Of a stretch of DNA of 64,000 nt, positions 30,201-38,967 are shown in pieces. Within the stretch, counting starts at the first letter, position 1, and each line of letters opens with the position of its first letter. The stretch is from Variovorax sp. YR216 (GTDB taxonomy: Bacteria; Pseudomonadota; Gammaproteobacteria; Burkholderiales; Burkholderiaceae_C), in the NCBI RefSeq assembly GCF_900107745.1, contig NZ_FNRO01000008.1:156164-220163 (forward strand), in the 5' to 3' direction. Made by a program: the position numbers and the translations under genes. The notes under the pieces were generated by a model, which was given only the letters and a program-made list of their open reading frames with translations, ran no database searches and was not told the DNA's origin.

Positions 30201-33200
30201 GATCGCGCCCTGCGAGTTGTCGACCGTGATGGTGCCGGCCGTGCCCTGGAACACCGCGAAGCCGGTCGACGAGCGCGGGGCGTTCATCGAGCCGTCCTGC
30301 GTCGTCCAGTTGCTGCCGTTCGCGGTCCAGGTGCCCGAGCCGCCGTTGACCGCGCCGTTGTTGAAGCCGGACGTGCTGCCGCCGTCCCAGAAGTTCAGGG
30401 TCTGGCCGGCCGTGTTGACCAGGTTCACCTGCTGGGCCACGGCCGTCTGCACCGAGAGCTGCGAGCCTGCCGGCGCGGTGCCGACGTCCAGCCCGTTGTC
30501 CGTCAGCGCGCCGGTGTAGTTGATGAGCCGGTACACGCCCGCACCGAAGCCGCCGAGGTCGGTGACGTTGACCTGGCCGTCGAGCGTCAGCGCGCCGTTG
30601 ACCTGGAACAGCGCCTGGCTGCTCGGCGTGCCCAGCACGGCATTGATGGTCGAGCCGCTGGCGAGCGTCAGCGCGCCGGTGGTCAGCGTCTGGCCGCTGG
30701 CGCCGCGCAGCGTGCCGCCGTCGGCGACGCTCACCGCGCCGGCGATCGAGCCCGAGCCGGTGAGCGTGCCGCCGTTCGCGACATCGACCGCCGTGTTGCC
30801 GAGCGAGCCGTCGACGCGCAGCGTGCCGCCGGAAACCGTGGTGCCGCCCGTGTAGACGTTGGCGCCGGTGAGCGTCGTGGTGCCTGCGCCGTTCTTCGTC
30901 ACCGCACCTGCGCCGGAGATCACGCCCGCGTAGGTCGTGTTGTCGGCGCGGTTGAACGCGAGCGTGCCGTTGTTGGCCACGTTGCCCGTGATCGATCCGC
31001 TCGTGCCGCCATTGCCGAGCTGCAGCGTGCCCGCCTCGATGGCCGTGCCGCCGGCGTAGTTGCTGTTGCCGGTGAGCACCAGCGTGCCGCTGCCGCGCTG
31101 GGTCACGGAACCGGAACCCGTGATGACGCCGTCGAAGCTCGTGTCGTCCGTGCGGTTGAAGACCAGCGCGCCGTTGTTCGACACATCGCCGGTGATCGAG
31201 CCGGTGGTGCCACCGCTGCCGACCTGCAGCGTGCCGGCGCCGATCGTGGTGCCGCCGGTGTTGGTGTTGCTGCCCGTGAGGGTCAGCGTGCCGATGCCCT
31301 GCTGGGCCAGCGTGCCGGACCCGGACACGGCGCCCGCATAGGTCAGCGCGTCGGACCGGTTGAAGACCAGCGCGCCCTCATCGACCACGTCGCCATTGAG
31401 CGTACCCGACGTGCCGCCATTGCCGACCTGCAGCGTGCCCGCGGCGATGGTGGTGCCACCGGTGTGGTTGTCGGCGGACGCCAGCACCAGCGTGCCGAGG
31501 CCCTCCTTGGTCAGCTGGCCCAGACCCGACACCGGGCCGGCGAGGATTAGCGAGGTCCCGCCGTTGGTGTCGAAGGTGCCGCCGTTGCCGCCGATCGCCA
31601 CGTTGCGGTTCGTCGTGAACGTGCCGGCGGTGTTGAGCGTGCCGCCATCGAGCGACAGGCCGCCGGTGCCCAGGTTGCCGTCGGCCGCCACGGACAGCGT
31701 GCCCGCCGTGACCGAGGTGCCGCCGCTGTAGCTGTTGTTTCCGCTGAGCGTCGTGCTGCCGCTGCCGATCTGCTGGACCGAGCCCGAGCCGGAGATGTTG
31801 CCGGCAAAGGCGAGCGCATCGGAGCGATCGAAGGCCAGCACGCCGTTGTCGATCACGTCGCCGCCCAGCGTGCCCGACGTGCCGCCATTGCCGACCTGCA
31901 GGGTTCCCGATGCGATCGTGGTGCCACCCGCGTGGGTGTCCGCGGACGCGAGCACCAGCGTGCCGAGTCCCTGCTTGGTCAGCCGGCCTGCGCCCGACAC
32001 GGGGCCGGCGAGGGTCAGCGAGGTCCCGGTGTTGGTGTCGAAGGTGCCGCCATTGCCGCCGATCACCAGGTTGCGATTCGTCGTGAACGTGCCGGAGGTG
32101 TTGAGCGTGCCGCCGTTGACCGACAGGCTTCCGGTGCCCAGGTTGCCATCGGCCGCCACGGACAGCGTGCCTGCCGTGACCGAGGTGCCGCCGGCATAGG
32201 TGTTGTTTCCGCTGAGCGTCGTGCGGCCGGTGCCGATCTGCTGGACCGAGCCCGAGCCGGAGATGTTGCCGGCGATGCCGATCGAATCGGAGCGATCGAA
32301 CACGAGCACGCCGTTGTCGATCACGTCGCCCGTGATCGTGCCGCTCGTACCGCCGTTGCCCACCTGCAGCGTGCCCGCCGAGATGGTGGTGCCGCCGGTG
32401 TACGAAGACGGGTTGGTATTGGCGAGCACCAGCGTGCCGGCGCCCTGCTTGATCAGGCGCCCGCCACCCGACACGTTGCCGCTGAGCATCAGCGCGGTCC
32501 CGCTGCTGGTGTCGATCGCGCCGTTGTTGGTGCCGATCGTCACCGCCAGAGCCGAAACGATGTTCGCCGTGGTGTTGAGCGTGCCGCCATCGATCGTCAG
32601 GCCGCCGGTGCCGAGGCTGCCGCTGGTCGCGACGGACAGCGTGCCGCCGAGGATCGAGGTGCCGCCGCCGTAGCTGTTGCTTCCGCTGAGCGTCGTGACG
32701 CCGGCGCCGATCTGCTGGACCGCGCCCGAACCGGAGATGTTGCCGGTGAAGTTGACCGCGTTGGAGCGATCGAAGACCAGCACGCCGTTGTCGGTCACGT
32801 TGCCCGTGATCGAGCCGGTGGTGCCGCCATTGCCCAATTGCAGCGTGCCACCCGAAATCGTGGTGCCGCCGCCATAGGTGTTGCTGCCCGTGAGCACCAG
32901 CGTGCCAGTGCCGCTCTTGGTGACAGTGCCCGAGCCGGAGACGCTGCCCGTGTAGCTGGTGCTGTCCGAACGGTTGAACACGAGCGCGCCGTTGTCGGTC
33001 ACGTCGCCGGTGATCGCGCCGCTCGTACCGCCGTTGCCCACCTGCAGGGTACCTGCCGTGATGGCGGTACCGCCGCCGTACGTCTCGGTGTTGGTGAGCA
33101 CCAGTGTGCCGGTGCCTTGCTTGGTCAGCCGCCCCGCGCCCGACACGACGCCGCTGAGCGTCAGCGTGGTCGCGTTGTTGGTGTCGATCGTGCCGTTGCT

Positions 33201-34613
33201 GGCGCCGACCGTCACCGCGCGGGCCGAAGTGAAGGTCGCACTGGTGTTGAGCGTGCCGCCGTTCAGCGTCAGCGCGCCCGAAGCGTCGCCGAGGGCGCCG
33301 TCCGCACCGATCGACAGCGTGCCGCCGGTAATCGACCATGGCGTGACTGCGCTCGTGACGCCCGTCAGCGTCCAGGTGCTCGTGCCCGTCTTGGCAAAGC
33401 TCGCGAAGTTGCGGTACTTCACCGTGGCGCCGATCTCGCTGACGGCGAAGCTGTTGTTCGTCGCACCGCCGAGGACGAGCCGGTCGGTGCCACCCGCGGC
33501 GGCAACGACGTTGCCCGTGATCGACGACGACGCCGACTGGAGCTCCAGCGTGTTGCCGACGCCGGAGAACTGGATGGCGTCCGCGTTCGTGCCTGCGGCG
33601 TTGGTTCCGTTCAGGCCACCGGTGATGGTTCCGCTGTTGATGATGGTCACGCCGCCGCTGGCCTTGATGGCCACGCCGCCGGCGCCGGCCTGGCCCGCGG
33701 CTCCAGGCTGACCCGCGACCACGGCCGTGGTCCCGCCGGCGCCACCGGCGCCGCCCTGGATCGTCCCGGCATTGGTCAACGTCCGCGCCCCCGCGATGTC
33801 GACGCCCGTGCCGCCGCCGCCGCCGGAACCGGCGTTGCCGAGCGTCGCGTTGCCGCCCGCGCCGCCGATCCCGCCCTTCACCGATCCCGTCGAGCTGATC
33901 GTCACATTGCCGCCGCTGCTGGAAAGCAGCCCGGTGCCGCCTTGCCCCCCGCCGCCGCCACCGCCTCGGCCGTAGACGCCCGCCTTGCGCGCGCCGGCCG
34001 CGCCGCCGTCACCGCCGTTGCCGCCCGACAACGTGCTCGTGATCGTCAACGTGCCGGTTGTCGTGGAGACGACGCCTGCCCCGCCGCCGCCGCCGCCGCC
34101 CGCCCCGCCATCGACCCGGGAATTCCCGGATGTTTGCGAGTCCGCTCCGCCGCCGCCGCTCTGGCCCGTGGACACCGCGTTCACGGTCCTGTTGCCAGTC
34201 GTGAAGGTCGTCGTGACCGCGCCACCGGTTCCGCCGGCGGCGGTCCCCAAGCCGCCGCTCGCGCCTGCACCGCCGTTCGCACCGGCGCCGGTGGTGGTGA
34301 CCCCACCGCCACCGCCACCGCTGCCGATTCCCGAGGCCGCCAGACCGGCGCCGCCTTGAGCGGTGGTGCCGCCAGCACCGGCGGTCGCCCCGGTGGTACC
34401 CGTACCTCCCTGGCCGCCGTCCGCCCAGACATTCCCGCCCGCCATCGCCGCGAACGCCACGACGCAAGCAGAAGCGAGCACTGACATGCGCGGTAGCTCA
34501 ATGGCTGCGCAAGCTGTCCCCCCAACTCCCCCACGCGCCGCCGTGGCGACCTCCGATACAGCTTGGCAAACGCCCTTGGCGCGGTTGAAAACGATGCGGT
34601 GAACTCGATTCAT
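27237..34613 (-). CDS. Giant autotransporter (type Va) with beta-strand repeats
   Basis: A 2458-residue surface protein. Residues 1-24 are an extended signal peptide region (MNRVHRIVFNRAKGV), followed by a hydrophobic signal core and likely cleavage after VWA at about 64. Residues 66-330 are Gly-rich. About 350-2100 hold roughly a dozen autotransporter-associated beta-strand repeats (core GTLQLGNGGTTGS), predicting a long beta-helix. About 2184-2458 are the outer-membrane beta-barrel, ending in the required aromatic residue (LVWKF). It is probably an adhesin or aggregation factor; no protease motif is seen. The ATG at 34613 is preceded by an AT-rich control region. Confidence 0.93.
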   Translation of the reverse strand: MNRVHRIVFNRAKGVCQAVSEVATAARGGVGGTACAAIELPRMSVLASACVVAFAAMAGGNVWADGGQGGTGTTGATAGAGGTTAQGGAGLAASGIGSGGGGGGVTTTGAGANGGAGASGGLGTAAGGTGGAVTTTFTTGNRTVNAVSTGQSGGGGADSQTSGNSRVDGGAGGGGGGGAGVVSTTTGTLTITSTLSGGNGGDGGAAGARKAGVYGRGGGGGGGQGGTGLLSSSGGNVTISSTGSVKGGIGGAGGNATLGNAGSGGGGGTGVDIAGARTLTNAGTIQGGAGGAGGTTAVVAGQPGAAGQAGAGGVAIKASGGVTIINSGTITGGLNGTNAAGTNADAIQFSGVGNTLELQSASSSITGNVVAAAGGTDRLVLGGATNNSFAVSEIGATVKYRNFASFAKTGTSTWTLTGVTSAVTPWSITGGTLSIGADGALGDASGALTLNGGTLNTSATFTSARAVTVGASNGTIDTNNATTLTLSGVVSGAGRLTKQGTGTLVLTNTETYGGGTAITAGTLQVGNGGTSGAITGDVTDNGALVFNRSDSTSYTGSVSGSGTVTKSGTGTLVLTGSNTYGGGTTISGGTLQLGNGGTTGSITGNVTDNGVLVFDRSNAVNFTGNISGSGAVQQIGAGVTTLSGSNSYGGGTSILGGTLSVATSGSLGTGGLTIDGGTLNTTANIVSALAVTIGTNNGAIDTSSGTALMLSGNVSGGGRLIKQGAGTLVLANTNPSSYTGGTTISAGTLQVGNGGTSGTITGDVIDNGVLVFDRSDSIGIAGNISGSGSVQQIGTGRTTLSGNNTYAGGTSVTAGTLSVAADGNLGTGSLSVNGGTLNTSGTFTTNRNLVIGGNGGTFDTNTGTSLTLAGPVSGAGRLTKQGLGTLVLASADTHAGGTTIASGTLQVGNGGTSGTLGGDVIDNGVLAFDRSDALAFAGNISGSGSVQQIGSGSTTLSGNNSYSGGTSVTAGTLSVAADGNLGTGGLSLDGGTLNTAGTFTTNRNVAIGGNGGTFDTNGGTSLILAGPVSGLGQLTKEGLGTLVLASADNHTGGTTIAAGTLQVGNGGTSGTLNGDVVDEGALVFNRSDALTYAGAVSGSGTLAQQGIGTLTLTGSNTNTGGTTIGAGTLQVGSGGTTGSITGDVSNNGALVFNRTDDTSFDGVITGSGSVTQRGSGTLVLTGNSNYAGGTAIEAGTLQLGNGGTSGSITGNVANNGTLAFNRADNTTYAGVISGAGAVTKNGAGTTTLTGANVYTGGTTVSGGTLRVDGSLGNTAVDVANGGTLTGSGSIAGAVSVADGGTLRGASGQTLTTGALTLASGSTINAVLGTPSSQALFQVNGALTLDGQVNVTDLGGFGAGVYRLINYTGALTDNGLDVGTAPAGSQLSVQTAVAQQVNLVNTAGQTLNFWDGGSTSGFNNGAVNGGSGTWTANGSNWTTQDGSMNAPRSSTGFAVFQGTAGTITVDNSQGAISVTGMQFATDGYVLNGDPLILSGTQAIIRVGDGSNLPVTAVVNASLTGGAQLEKTDLGTLVLAGTNTYTGGTLISGGTLQLGNGGTTGSIVGDVTNNGTLAFDRSDAVTFAGTITGTGAVKQIGSGTTTLTAANDYTGGTVISAGTLQLGNGGTTGSITGDVTDNGTLALNRSDAVTFAGAITGSGAVKQVGSGTTTLTGTSNYTGGTVISAGTLQLGNGGTTGSITGNVTDNGTLAFNRSDAVTFAGAITGSGAVKQVGGGTTTLTGASDYTGGTVISAGTLQLGNGGTSGSITGNVTDNGTLAFNRSDAVTFAGAITGSGAVKQVGSGTTTLTGASDYTGGTVISSGTLQLGNGGTTGSIVGNVTDNGTLAFNRSDAVTFAGAITGSGAVQQVGSGTTTLTGANTYGGGTTISAGKLVGAAGSLGTGTIALNAALEIRQASDAAMANTISGNGSITKTGAGALNYTGNGSAFTGATLVQAGTLAVNGSLGGTLTMASGTTLKGNGTVGTTVVQSGATVAPGNSIGLLNVAGNLTLAQGSTYQVEAAADGRSDQIRATGTITLQGGTVAVLADGNWNPTTSYSILGAAGGVNGTFGSVTANFAFLDPSISYDAKGATLSLKRNDVSFSSVATTGNERATGTAVQAAASGTLYDAVVQLDAPTAARAFRQLTGEVHASVKSATIEDSRFVRDASLDRTRLAQGGVAAPADLAGKNGVWARTFGSWGDMRSDGNASTVDRSTSGILIGGDTLVGDDWRVGALGGYSRANVDVHALNSSASSDSYHLGVYGGKQWGALGLRAGASYTDSSIDTSRIVSFTGFADLPTASYKSQTAQAFGELGWRIDAGTGAIEPFAGLAYVNLHTDDFAERGGMASLHGGGGSTDTTFSTLGVRGSNNVDIGSMKATVHGMLGWRHAFGDVSNTSSLALAAQPAAFTVAGVPIARNVAVVEGGLDLVLKPNLTLGVSYIGQFGNSVEDHGVKADLVWKF
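28981..30000 (-). repeat. Five tandem 204-bp repeats within the autotransporter gene
   Basis: Units begin at 28981, 29185, 29389, 29593 and 29797, an exact 204-bp (68-codon) period with only scattered substitutions. Each encodes one beta-strand repeat with core GGTVISAGTLQLGNGGT. Because the period is a multiple of three, gain or loss of units would keep the frame. More divergent units continue to about 33200. Confidence 0.9.
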
Positions 34614-34682
34614 TCCAGTCTCTTTGTTAAATGTTTACTAAAGATACAAATTGTTGAAATTGGCGTCGCATTCTGTAATCAC

Positions 34683-34735
34683 TTAGGCCTAAAACCAACA
34701 GATCGATTGCGAATTAAGTTCTCAAAATTGAGAAC
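34683..34735. promoter_or_regulatory. Palindromes in the AT-rich autotransporter/slyD intergenic region
   Basis: The 312-bp gap 34614-34925 is markedly AT-rich at its left end. It contains the perfect palindrome TTAGGCCTAA (34683-34692) and an 18-bp inverted repeat GTTCTCAA-AA-TTGAGAAC (34718-34735). Both lie 70-122 bp upstream of the autotransporter start and are good operator candidates. No gene is seen in the gap. The part near slyD (34813-34827) has a GCCCG/CGGGC hairpin. Confidence 0.5.
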
Positions 34736-34925
34736 AGCTGCACACGCAAGCGCACGAACCCGGCACTTAAGAAAGCGCGGGGGAAGCCGATAAAGACGAA
34801 ACGGGGGTTTTCGCCCGCCCTTCGGGCAGGCAGCGCGAAAGAAGGGCATCGCGCGCTCGGGCGGGCGCCCGCGGCGGGTTCATTTATGCTGCCCGCCGTC
34901 TACAGCAGCGAGCTACCACCCAACC

Positions 34926-35405
34926 ATGAAGATCCAGAAAGACGCCGTCGTCACCCTGCGCTACAAGGTGTCGGACGCCACCACCCAAAAACTGATCGAC
35001 GAGGGCCGCAACCCCATGGTCTATCTGCACGGCGGCTACGAGAACACCTTCCCGAAGATCGAGGAAGCGCTCGACGGCAAGGAAGCCGGCTTCCAGGCCA
35101 CGCTCAACCTGGCGCCCGAGGATGCCTTCGGCGCACGTGACGAGTCACTGGTGCGGACGATCGACAAGAGCGACTTCCCGCCCGGCGTGAAGGTCGGCGG
35201 CCAGCTCGAAGGGCGCAACGACCAGGGCGAGCCGCAGATCTTCAATGTGGTGAAGATCAAGGGCCCGCAGGTGATCCTCGACGGCAACCATCCGCTCGCC
35301 GGCAAGGCACTCAAGTTCAGCATGACCGTGACGGGCGTGCGCGCCGCCACGGAAGAGGAAATCGCCCACCGCCATGTGCATGGCGAGCATGGGCACCATC
35401 ACTGA
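34926..35405 (+). CDS. slyD: FKBP-type peptidyl-prolyl cis-trans isomerase SlyD
   Basis: A 159-residue cytoplasmic chaperone and prolyl isomerase. The FKBP halves (VTLRYKVSD and MTVTGVR) flank an insert-in-flap chaperone domain (about residues 67-120, with GGQLEGRNDQGEPQIFNV). The C-terminus HRHVHGEHGHHH is a short metal-binding tail, which in E. coli SlyD helps deliver nickel to hydrogenase. No hydrogenase genes are in the window. The gene has its own 5' region and ends 3 bp before an opposing gene. Confidence 0.93.
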   Translation: MKIQKDAVVTLRYKVSDATTQKLIDEGRNPMVYLHGGYENTFPKIEEALDGKEAGFQATLNLAPEDAFGARDESLVRTIDKSDFPPGVKVGGQLEGRNDQGEPQIFNVVKIKGPQVILDGNHPLAGKALKFSMTVTGVRAATEEEIAHRHVHGEHGHHH

Positions 35406-35408
35406 GCG

Positions 35409-35672
35409 CTATTGAATGGTTTCCGGCGCCTCGGCGAGCCGGTCCAGGCCGACGAGTTCCGCGAAGCCGCGCAGCTCCTTCTGCAGCGCTTTCTCGACCA
35501 GCGCGAGCCGCGCGAAGCACTGCACGTCCGCGTCGGACGGGCCGGGGCCGGTGCCTTCCAGCTGCGAGCGGAAGGCCCGCACGATCCGGTCCTGGGCGAG
35601 CTCGCGCGCCTGCGTCGCGGTCGTTCTCGCGGCCTCGAGCGCGGTCAGCTCTTCATCCAATGAAACGTCCAT
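35409..35672 (-). CDS. Conserved hypothetical protein
   Basis: An 87-residue acidic, helical protein (MDVSLDEELTALEAARTTAT...). It has no signal peptide, membrane helix or known motif. I chose the ATG at 35672, preceded by GGGAAG. The open frame runs further upstream but lacks coding character there. It is convergent with slyD and divergent from the pirin gene. Function unknown. Confidence 0.6.
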   Translation of the reverse strand: MDVSLDEELTALEAARTTATQARELAQDRIVRAFRSQLEGTGPGPSDADVQCFARLALVEKALQKELRGFAELVGLDRLAEAPETIQ

Positions 35673-35904
35673 GTTCTTCCCGGGCGGATTGTTGCCTGAC
35701 GGCGATTCTGGGAAGGGACAGGGGGACACCCTGTAGGCCGACGCCCCAGCATCCGCGTAGGCCGGTTCCGACGCGGCGTTGCGCCGGCGCACCCAGAGCG
35801 TTCCATCAGCGGTACTTTCGGGCGGGCCCGGCGCCCTCATATGCCATGCATCGCCCTGTCGGATCGGACGGGGCACCCCCTTAGTCAGTCAGGAAGTCAG
35901 AGCA

Positions 35905-36975
35905 ATGACCACCACCACCAGCCCCATCGTCCAGATCAAGGCCCTCGGATTCCCGTGGGAGACGATCGACCCTTTCCTTTTCTGTGCCTATCACGATGAC
36001 GCCTATCCGCGCGGCAACGCGCAGATGGGTCCTGACGCGCCGCTCGCCGGCCGGGACATCGGCCAGGACTTCAGCCGCAAGGACGGCTGGAGCATGTACC
36101 ACGGGGCGACCGTGCCGGGCTTTCCGGGCCATCCGCACCGGGGCTTCGAGACGGTGACGATCGTGCGCCGCGGCCTGATCGACCATTCGGATTCGCTGGG
36201 CGCCGCCGCACGCTTCGGCGGGGGCGATGTGCAGTGGCTCACCGCCGGCAAGGGCATCGTGCATTCGGAGATGTTCCCGCTGCTCGATGCGGCGGCGCCG
36301 AACCCGCTGGAGCTGTTCCAGATCTGGCTGAACCTGCCCGCGCGCAACAAGATGGCCGAGCCGCATTTCACGATGTTCTGGGCCGAGGACGTGCCGCGCT
36401 TCACCGCCACCGACGGGGAGGGCCGCAAGACCGAGGTCGCATGCATCGCGGGCCGGATCGGCCCGGTGGACGGCGCCCCCGGCGCGGGCGGTCCGCTCGC
36501 GCCGCCACCGGATTCATGGGCCGCGCAGCCCGATGCCGACGTGGCGATCTGGACCCTGCGCCTGGAGCCCGGCGCCCGCTGGACGCTGCCCGCCGCGACG
36601 GGCAACGGCACGCGCCGGACGCTCTACTTCTTCAAGGGCCGCTCGGTGAACATCGGCGGCCAGGACGTGACCGCCCGCGCCGCGATCGAGCTGCGCGCCA
36701 ACCTCGCGGTGGAGCTGCACAACGGCGACGAGGTCAGCGAGTTCCTGGTGCTGCAGGGCCGCCCGATCGGCGAGCCGGTGGCGCAGTACGGCCCCTTCGT
36801 GATGAACACGTCCGCCGAGATCGCGCAGGCGATGGCCGACTACCGCCGCACCCAGTTCGGCGGCTGGCCGTGGAAGGACGAGGCCCCGGTGCACGGCCGC
36901 GACCCGGCCCGGTTCGCGAAGCATCCGGACGGCAGGGAAGAGAAGCCGCAGGACCACGCGGCGACCACCGCCTGA
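35905..36975 (+). CDS. Pirin family protein
   Basis: A 356-residue bicupin protein. The N-terminal cupin has the pirin metal-binding motif HPHRGFETVT and a downstream HSEM, giving the His/Glu iron ligands. The C-terminal cupin (about residues 205-310) lacks a clear metal site. Bacterial pirins act as quercetin dioxygenases or as redox-sensing regulators of central metabolism; which applies here is unknown. The ATG at 35905 begins MTTTTSPIVQI and follows GGAAGTCAGAGCA. Confidence 0.87.
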   Translation: MTTTTSPIVQIKALGFPWETIDPFLFCAYHDDAYPRGNAQMGPDAPLAGRDIGQDFSRKDGWSMYHGATVPGFPGHPHRGFETVTIVRRGLIDHSDSLGAAARFGGGDVQWLTAGKGIVHSEMFPLLDAAAPNPLELFQIWLNLPARNKMAEPHFTMFWAEDVPRFTATDGEGRKTEVACIAGRIGPVDGAPGAGGPLAPPPDSWAAQPDADVAIWTLRLEPGARWTLPAATGNGTRRTLYFFKGRSVNIGGQDVTARAAIELRANLAVELHNGDEVSEFLVLQGRPIGEPVAQYGPFVMNTSAEIAQAMADYRRTQFGGWPWKDEAPVHGRDPARFAKHPDGREEKPQDHAATTA

Positions 36976-36981
36976 GGTGCG

Positions 36982-37887
36982 TCAGCGCCGCACGCGCTGC
37001 CCCGCCACTTCGCGGATCAGCGCCCATACGCGCTGCGCGAGCGGCGAAGGCGCGCGGTTGCGGCGGTGCACCAGCATGATCGAGCGCTGGATCTTCGGCA
37101 GCAGCGGCCGCACGACCAGCGCCGGCAGGCCCATCGGCGGCATGGCCATCGCCGGCATCACGCTGATGCCGATGCCCTGCTCGACCATCCGGAACGCGGT
37201 GGTCGGGTGGCCGACCTGCTGGCGCACCTCGCAGCGCGCGCCGTGCGTGGCGAGCGCATCGTCGATGAGCCGCCGGCTGCCCGAGGCGTAGTCGAGCAGC
37301 ACCAGCGGCTCGCCATCCAGCATCGGCCAGCGCACCGAGGCCTTCTCCGCCAGCCGGTGGCCGGGCGCCATCACCAGGCAGAAGGGGTCGTCGAGGATGG
37401 CCTCGCAGTGCAGGTCCTCCGCCGAAGGGGGCTCGACCACCACGCCGAAATCGACCTCGCCGGCGCGCACGCTGTCGAGCACGTCCTGCTGGATGCGGTC
37501 GAGCAGCACCAGCTCGATCTCCGGATCGCGCCGCGCGCATTCGGCAATGCAGGCGGGCATGAGGTTGGCCGACAGCGTCGGGCTGCTCGCGACTCGCACC
37601 TTGCCGCGCCGCGCGCCCGCCATGCCGTGCACTTCGGCCAGCGTCTGGTCGAGCTCGTCGAGCGCCCGGTCGAGCCGCAGCGCGAGCGAGTGGCCCGCCT
37701 CGGTCAGCACCACTTCGCGGGTGGTGCGGTCGAGCAGTTTCAGGCCGAGCTGCGATTCGAGCTCGACGATCGCCCGGCTCACTGCCGGCTGGGTGAGTCC
37801 GACGCGATCACCCGCGCGGCTGAAATTGCGCTCCTCGGCCACCGCCTGGAACACGCGAAGCTGCCGGAGGGTCACATTGAGGCTCAT
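36982..37887 (-). CDS. LysR family transcriptional regulator
   Basis: A 301-residue LysR protein. The N-terminal winged helix is typical (LRQLRVFQAVAEERNFSRAG... TQPAVSRAIVELE), followed by the two-lobed effector domain with GIGISVMPAM near the end. I placed the start at the ATG at 37887 (MSLNVTLRQ). The longer frame to 37959 would reach the divergent gene's start codon. It is divergent from a Na+-coupled transporter gene, the usual LysR target arrangement. Confidence 0.88.
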   Translation of the reverse strand: MSLNVTLRQLRVFQAVAEERNFSRAGDRVGLTQPAVSRAIVELESQLGLKLLDRTTREVVLTEAGHSLALRLDRALDELDQTLAEVHGMAGARRGKVRVASSPTLSANLMPACIAECARRDPEIELVLLDRIQQDVLDSVRAGEVDFGVVVEPPSAEDLHCEAILDDPFCLVMAPGHRLAEKASVRWPMLDGEPLVLLDYASGSRRLIDDALATHGARCEVRQQVGHPTTAFRMVEQGIGISVMPAMAMPPMGLPALVVRPLLPKIQRSIMLVHRRNRAPSPLAQRVWALIREVAGQRVRR

Positions 37888-37891
37888 GCAG

Positions 37892-37910
37892 CTGATCATA
37901 GATCTATCAG
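37892..37910. promoter_or_regulatory. Candidate LysR binding site
   Basis: The 70-bp gap between the LysR gene and the divergent transporter gene contains CTGAT-N9-ATCAG (37892-37910), overlapping the perfect palindrome ATAGATCTAT (37898-37907). Dyads in a shared divergent promoter are typical of LysR control. The function is inferred. Confidence 0.5.
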
Positions 37911-37957
37911 ATAAATCCATTTCTCTTTTGAATCCGAAGCGCGTCCAATCGCGACCC

Positions 37958-38959
37958 ATGGCCCGTTCACGCTACCTCCCCGACAACTTCACGATCGCCC
38001 TGGTGGTCGTCGTCGCGCTCGCCAGCCTCTGGCCCGCCAGCGGCGGCACCGCGCATTTCTTCGAGCGCCTCACCACGGTCGCGATCGGCCTGCTGTTCTT
38101 CCTTCATGGCGCGAAGCTCTCGCGCGAGGCGATCCTCGGCGGCATCACGCACTGGCGGCTGCATGTGCTGGTGTTCGCGGCCACCTTCGTGATGTTCCCG
38201 GTGCTCGGGCTCGTCCTCAAGCCGATGCTGCAGCCGCTCGTCACGCCCGACCTCTATACCGGCGTGCTCTTCCTGTGCGTGCTGCCGGCCACGGTGCAAT
38301 CGGCGATCGCCTTCACGTCCATGGCGCGCGGCAACATTCCTGCGGCGGTGTGCAGCGCTTCCGCGTCGACGCTGCTCGGCGTGTTCGTCACGCCCCTTCT
38401 CGTGAACCTGATGGTCGTCCAGCACGGCGCGGCCGGGGCATCGCTCGACGCAGTGGGCCGCATCCTGCTGCAACTGATGGTGCCCTTCGTCGCGGGCCAC
38501 CTGATGCGGCCGTGGATCGGCGGCTGGATCAAGAAGCGGGCCTCGGTGCTGACGCTGGTGGATCGCGGCTCGATCCTGCTGGTGGTCTACACCGCCTTCA
38601 GCGCCGCGGTGATCGAGGGCCTGTGGAAGCAGGTGCCGATGTCGGCGCTCGTCGGCCTGCTCGTCGTCTGTGCGGTGATTCTCGGCCTCGCGCTCGCCAT
38701 CACCGCCTGGGCCGGCCGCGCCCTCGGCTTCGACAAGGCCGACCAGATCACCATCGTGTTCTGCGGCTCCAAGAAGAGCCTCGCCAGCGGCATCCCGATG
38801 GCGAAGGTGCTCTTCGCCTCGCACGCCGTCGGCGCGATCGTGCTGCCGCTGATGCTCTTCCACCAGATGCAACTCATGGTCTGCGCGGTGCTGGCCCAGC
38901 GCTACGCGCGCAGGGCTGTCGAGTCGATCGACGCAAAGCCGGCCAAGACGCCGGCCTGA
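37958..38959 (+). CDS. Bile acid:sodium symporter family transporter (SLC10A7-like)
   Basis: A 333-residue inner-membrane protein with about ten hydrophobic helices and no signal peptide. The segments FCGSKKSLASGIPMAKVLF and LPATVQSAIAFTSMARGN match the crossover motifs of the SLC10A7-like branch of the bile acid:sodium symporters. The bacterial substrates of this branch are mostly unknown. The start at 37958 (MARSRYLPDNF) leaves room for the LysR operator. Its stop is 4 bp from the opposing aldo-keto reductase stop. Confidence 0.85.
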   Translation: MARSRYLPDNFTIALVVVVALASLWPASGGTAHFFERLTTVAIGLLFFLHGAKLSREAILGGITHWRLHVLVFAATFVMFPVLGLVLKPMLQPLVTPDLYTGVLFLCVLPATVQSAIAFTSMARGNIPAAVCSASASTLLGVFVTPLLVNLMVVQHGAAGASLDAVGRILLQLMVPFVAGHLMRPWIGGWIKKRASVLTLVDRGSILLVVYTAFSAAVIEGLWKQVPMSALVGLLVVCAVILGLALAITAWAGRALGFDKADQITIVFCGSKKSLASGIPMAKVLFASHAVGAIVLPLMLFHQMQLMVCAVLAQRYARRAVESIDAKPAKTPA

Positions 38960-38967
38960 TCGATCAG
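38956..38967. terminator. 12-bp palindrome spanning convergent stop codons
   Basis: CTGATCGATCAG is a perfect palindrome containing the stop codons of the transporter (38957-38959) and the aldo-keto reductase (38964-38966). Part of the symmetry follows from two opposing TGA codons, so the evidence for a terminator is weak. Confidence 0.25.

Noticed and set aside
27270..31550. A 1426-codon open frame antisense to the autotransporter
   Set aside because: It mirrors the high-GC, repeat-rich codons of the autotransporter and encodes a His/Arg/Ala-rich product without motifs. The sense gene has signal peptide, repeats and barrel.
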